This document shows, one piece after another, positions 14,813 through 16,723 of a stretch of 16,723 nt of DNA. Each line of letters begins with the position of its first letter. Positions within the stretch are counted from its first letter, which is position 1. Location: positions 1-16,723 of the forward strand of contig JAEYXG010000128.1 in the NCBI GenBank assembly GCA_023428585.1. Reading direction: 5' to 3'. The position numbers and the translations under genes are program-made. Under the pieces are notes generated by a model, which saw only the letters and a list, made by a program, of their open reading frames with translations, was not told the DNA's origin and made no database searches. The stretch is from Bacteroidota bacterium. Its GTDB lineage: Bacteria; Bacteroidota; Bacteroidia; Bacteroidales; Lentimicrobiaceae.

Positions 14813-15966
14813 TCAATTGCTGATTTAATAAATTCAAATTTATTGTCCCATGTATGTTTTGACGCCTCCAGTTTTCTTTTCTGTTGCAGAACTACACTAT
14901 CCTCAGTAATGCTTTTGCGCGATTGCCTTAAAAATTCTTCGGGGTTATCAGCAAAATAAACCAACGGTCCAAAAAGTTCTTCAATGACAGGAATACGGCA
15001 ACTAATAACCGGTTTGCCCATTGCAAGGTACTCTAGTGATTTAACAGGGAAAGAATTTCTTATCCAATCAGCCATAACCCAATTTAGCAGGCAAACATCA
15101 AACCCATTGGCATAGGAAGGGAGGTTTTTGAACTCTACTGGTCCTGCGAAGTATATATTTTCCTGACCCTCCAAGGTGCTGTAATCTCCCAAAACCTTTC
15201 CTATTATTACGACAGAGAAGCCATTGTTGGCAAGTTTTAGAAACACTTCCTTGTCATTTGCATCTGATAAAGTGCCGAAATAGCCTGCAATGGGCAGGCC
15301 TTTACTTTTAATGACCTGAATAAAGGGATTTAGTTCTTGTGCTTTGGTAAAGTGAAGGAAATCAACTCCGTGTGTAAGCAGATTGACTTTCCGGCCCGAA
15401 AGTTCTTCCAATTTATTCTTTATATTTGGTGAGCTTGCAAAAAGGAAGTCAACATTTTTGCTCAAATATATCTCCTTGTTCCTAAGGGTTTTTAATAGTG
15501 AAGTATTATTGGTTCTGAAATCTGAAATCAGATCAGCTGCCTGATAAATTTTCTTCCTGAAAGCATACTTCAATATTGGAGATAATGTAAAGTTGCCTGA
15601 TATCCATAGTATTGTGTCTTTCCAACGTATCCCCAACAGCAATGATGCCATTCTAATCTGGTACCTTAAGAGTGCTGTATTTATTCTATCATAAAATGAA
15701 TTGAAAAAGGGAATATAAAATGGGATCAGGACAAACACATTATCATCCACATGCTTGAAGATCTTCAAATGGGTTTTTAGTTTATTCATTATTTTCTTCC
15801 ACATGGATTTCTTACTATCAGAATTGACAGCCGGTGATTTAAAGGCAATAGGATTGACCCAAAGAACGGAATATCCATCCTTTAGAAAATGAAACATGAT
15901 TTGTTTGGTGCTGGTTACAGAAGGACGAAACCAATCAGGTCCAGTGCAGATGATCCATTTCTTCAT
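14797..15966 (-). CDS. GT-B glycosyltransferase (GT4-like)
   Basis: This 389-residue cytoplasmic or peripheral membrane glycosyltransferase probably adds one sugar to the lipid-linked repeat unit. The N-terminal Rossmann half (about 1-200) opens with WIICTGPDWFRPSVTSTKQ and has a basic segment (about 52-72) that could touch the membrane. The C-terminal half shows THGVDFLHF (198-206), IAGYFGTLSDANDKE (226-240), YFAGPVEFKNLPSYANGFDV (272-291) and FPVKSLEYLAMGKPVIS (306-322). The last contains the Glu and the small-residue turn that bind the nucleotide sugar in GT4-type enzymes. The donor and linkage cannot be predicted. Its ATG is 15 bases after the AsnB-like gene and its stop overlaps the CapK-like gene by 16 bases. 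Confidence 0.87.
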   Translation of the reverse strand: MKKWIICTGPDWFRPSVTSTKQIMFHFLKDGYSVLWVNPIAFKSPAVNSDSKKSMWKKIMNKLKTHLKIFKHVDDNVFVLIPFYIPFFNSFYDRINTALLRYQIRMASLLLGIRWKDTILWISGNFTLSPILKYAFRKKIYQAADLISDFRTNNTSLLKTLRNKEIYLSKNVDFLFASSPNIKNKLEELSGRKVNLLTHGVDFLHFTKAQELNPFIQVIKSKGLPIAGYFGTLSDANDKEVFLKLANNGFSVVIIGKVLGDYSTLEGQENIYFAGPVEFKNLPSYANGFDVCLLNWVMADWIRNSFPVKSLEYLAMGKPVISCRIPVIEELFGPLVYFADNPEEFLRQSRKSITEDSVVLQQKRKLEASKHTWDNKFEFIKSAIECEPV

Positions 15967-15981
15967 TGCTTGTTTCTCATT

Positions 15982-16723
15982 TTATAAAATCGGTATACTC
16001 TTAGCTTTACTGGATATGTTGAGTTCGTTTTGTACTATTGTAGGTTTCTTAAAGTAAGCTGACAGGTCCTCTTTAAAAGTCATTTGCAGATAATCATCAA
16101 TATGATATAGCCTGGTTAGGATTCTTGGATTTCCCACGACAAGTTCCTTCTCTGGAGATAATACTTCTCTGAAATAATCTGATCTGGGTATAAACGTATC
16201 AGACTTTACATAAGGCTTGTAATTTCTTTTGTAAGCTGATAAAAGCACATCCCGGTATTTATTGTTAAGTTTTACAATTTCCACCAATAATGGTCTGATA
16301 TATCGTTCATTCTTTAGGGAAACCGGGAAGGCAGTAGATTGCACCTTATTGCTTCTAGGTTCTTCAGAAGCAATTACAGTATGAGCGATTTGAGATTTCA
16401 AGAGTGAGAGGGGCAACCTATGGTATACATCAGCCACTCTTTTATCCATAAAAGGAGCAATGGGTGTAATAAAGTGTTGTGCTTTCATCAAAATGACCAC
16501 TGAATTTCTGAATGATCGGTGATCGATATCCTGATAGGTATCATAATCAAAGGGTATTTGTACCGGTGGGAATTCATTATAGATATTCCTGTAGGCCAAT
16601 TCCGTATCCCATTTCTTGTAATACGGAACCCATCTGTTAGCCTCCTCACTTGATACCCCTCTTGAATTACCGAGTATTGTGACTTTAATTGAACTTTCAC
16701 GGTCAACAATGCCATAATTGCGG
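15982..16723 (-). CDS. Asparagine-synthase-like protein, C-terminal part (5' end outside window)
   Basis: An open frame of 246 codons runs without a start to the right edge, so the gene continues outside. The TTG at 16599 is internal: coding sequence such as NRWVPYYKKWDTELAYRN runs straight through it. The best match that I can make is the synthetase half of an AsnB-like protein. TPIAPFMDKRVADVYHRLP (about residues 86-104 of the visible part) resembles the AsnB PFLDrrvvefa..lP element, and EEPRSNKVQSTAFPVSLKN (about 120-138) resembles the R.K.gF..P region that follows it. AsnB uses glutamine nitrogen and ATP to make an amide. AsnB-like genes are frequent in capsule and O-antigen clusters, where they may amidate uronic acids or amino-acid substituents. 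The ATP-binding loop and glutaminase domain are not in view, so this remains moderate. Confidence 0.55.
   Translation of the reverse strand, partial: RNYGIVDRESSIKVTILGNSRGVSSEEANRWVPYYKKWDTELAYRNIYNEFPPVQIPFDYDTYQDIDHRSFRNSVVILMKAQHFITPIAPFMDKRVADVYHRLPLSLLKSQIAHTVIASEEPRSNKVQSTAFPVSLKNERYIRPLLVEIVKLNNKYRDVLLSAYKRNYKPYVKSDTFIPRSDYFREVLSPEKELVVGNPRILTRLYHIDDYLQMTFKEDLSAYFKKPTIVQNELNISSKAKSIPIL

Noticed and set aside
15982..16599. Start of the AsnB-like gene at the TTG at 16599
   Set aside because: The same frame continues upstream without a stop to the edge and encodes plausible protein, so the gene is simply cut by the window.
16488..16715. Minus-strand open frame of 75 codons near the right edge
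   Set aside because: It lies in another frame over the AsnB-like gene, whose frame stays open to the window edge and gives the more protein-like sequence.
1..16723. tRNA, rRNA, insertion sequence or integrase
   Set aside because: Reading both strands, I saw no tRNA-like cloverleaf, transposase motif or terminal inverted repeats around any gene.

Overview
The window looks like chromosomal DNA from a member of the Bacteroidota (Bacteroidetes). Two large secreted proteins end in a type IX secretion system (T9SS) type A sorting domain, which is known only from this group. The genes lack clear Shine-Dalgarno sequences, and the polysaccharide genes resemble Bacteroidota exopolysaccharide or capsule clusters. 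No genus can be named from the sequence alone.

Layout: (1) At 1-360 on the + strand is the 3' end of a GDP-L-fucose synthase gene. It ends at a strong hairpin with T-tracts on both sides (365-397) that can serve both strands. (2) At 410-3625 and 3808-6414 on the - strand are two tandem paralogues. Each encodes a signal peptide, a right-handed parallel beta-helix domain, cadherin-like repeats (five in one, three in the other) and a C-terminal T9SS sorting domain. A 22-bp hairpin lies between them. (3) At 6415-6724 is a gap holding a rho-independent terminator for the operon that follows. (4) From 6725 to beyond the right edge, all on the - strand, is an exopolysaccharide operon. In transcription order it holds an asparagine-synthase-like gene (cut by the window edge), a GT-B glycosyltransferase, a CapK/PaaK-like adenylate-forming enzyme, a CapA-like metallophosphatase, an Alg14-like and Alg13-like split glycosyltransferase, a polyprenyl-phosphate glycosyl-1-phosphate transferase, a Wza-like export lipoprotein and a Wzc-like tyrosine autokinase. 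Spacing is tight, with overlaps of 16, about 11, 4 and 1 nt; the larger gaps (89 and 123 nt) flank the phosphotransferase gene.

How the genes fit together: the phosphotransferase loads the first sugar onto undecaprenyl phosphate, and the GT4-like enzyme and the Alg13/14 pair extend it. Wzc and Wza control polymer length and export. CapK, CapA and the AsnB-like protein are candidates for adding a non-sugar (acyl or amino-acid/amide) group. GDP-fucose may be one of the sugar donors. No flippase (Wzx) or polymerase (Wzy) is visible, so they presumably lie outside the window. The beta-helix/cadherin proteins are probably surface or matrix proteins that meet this or another polysaccharide outside the cell. 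The least described element is this pair of paralogues next to the export operon, together with the AsnB-CapK-CapA trio inside it.
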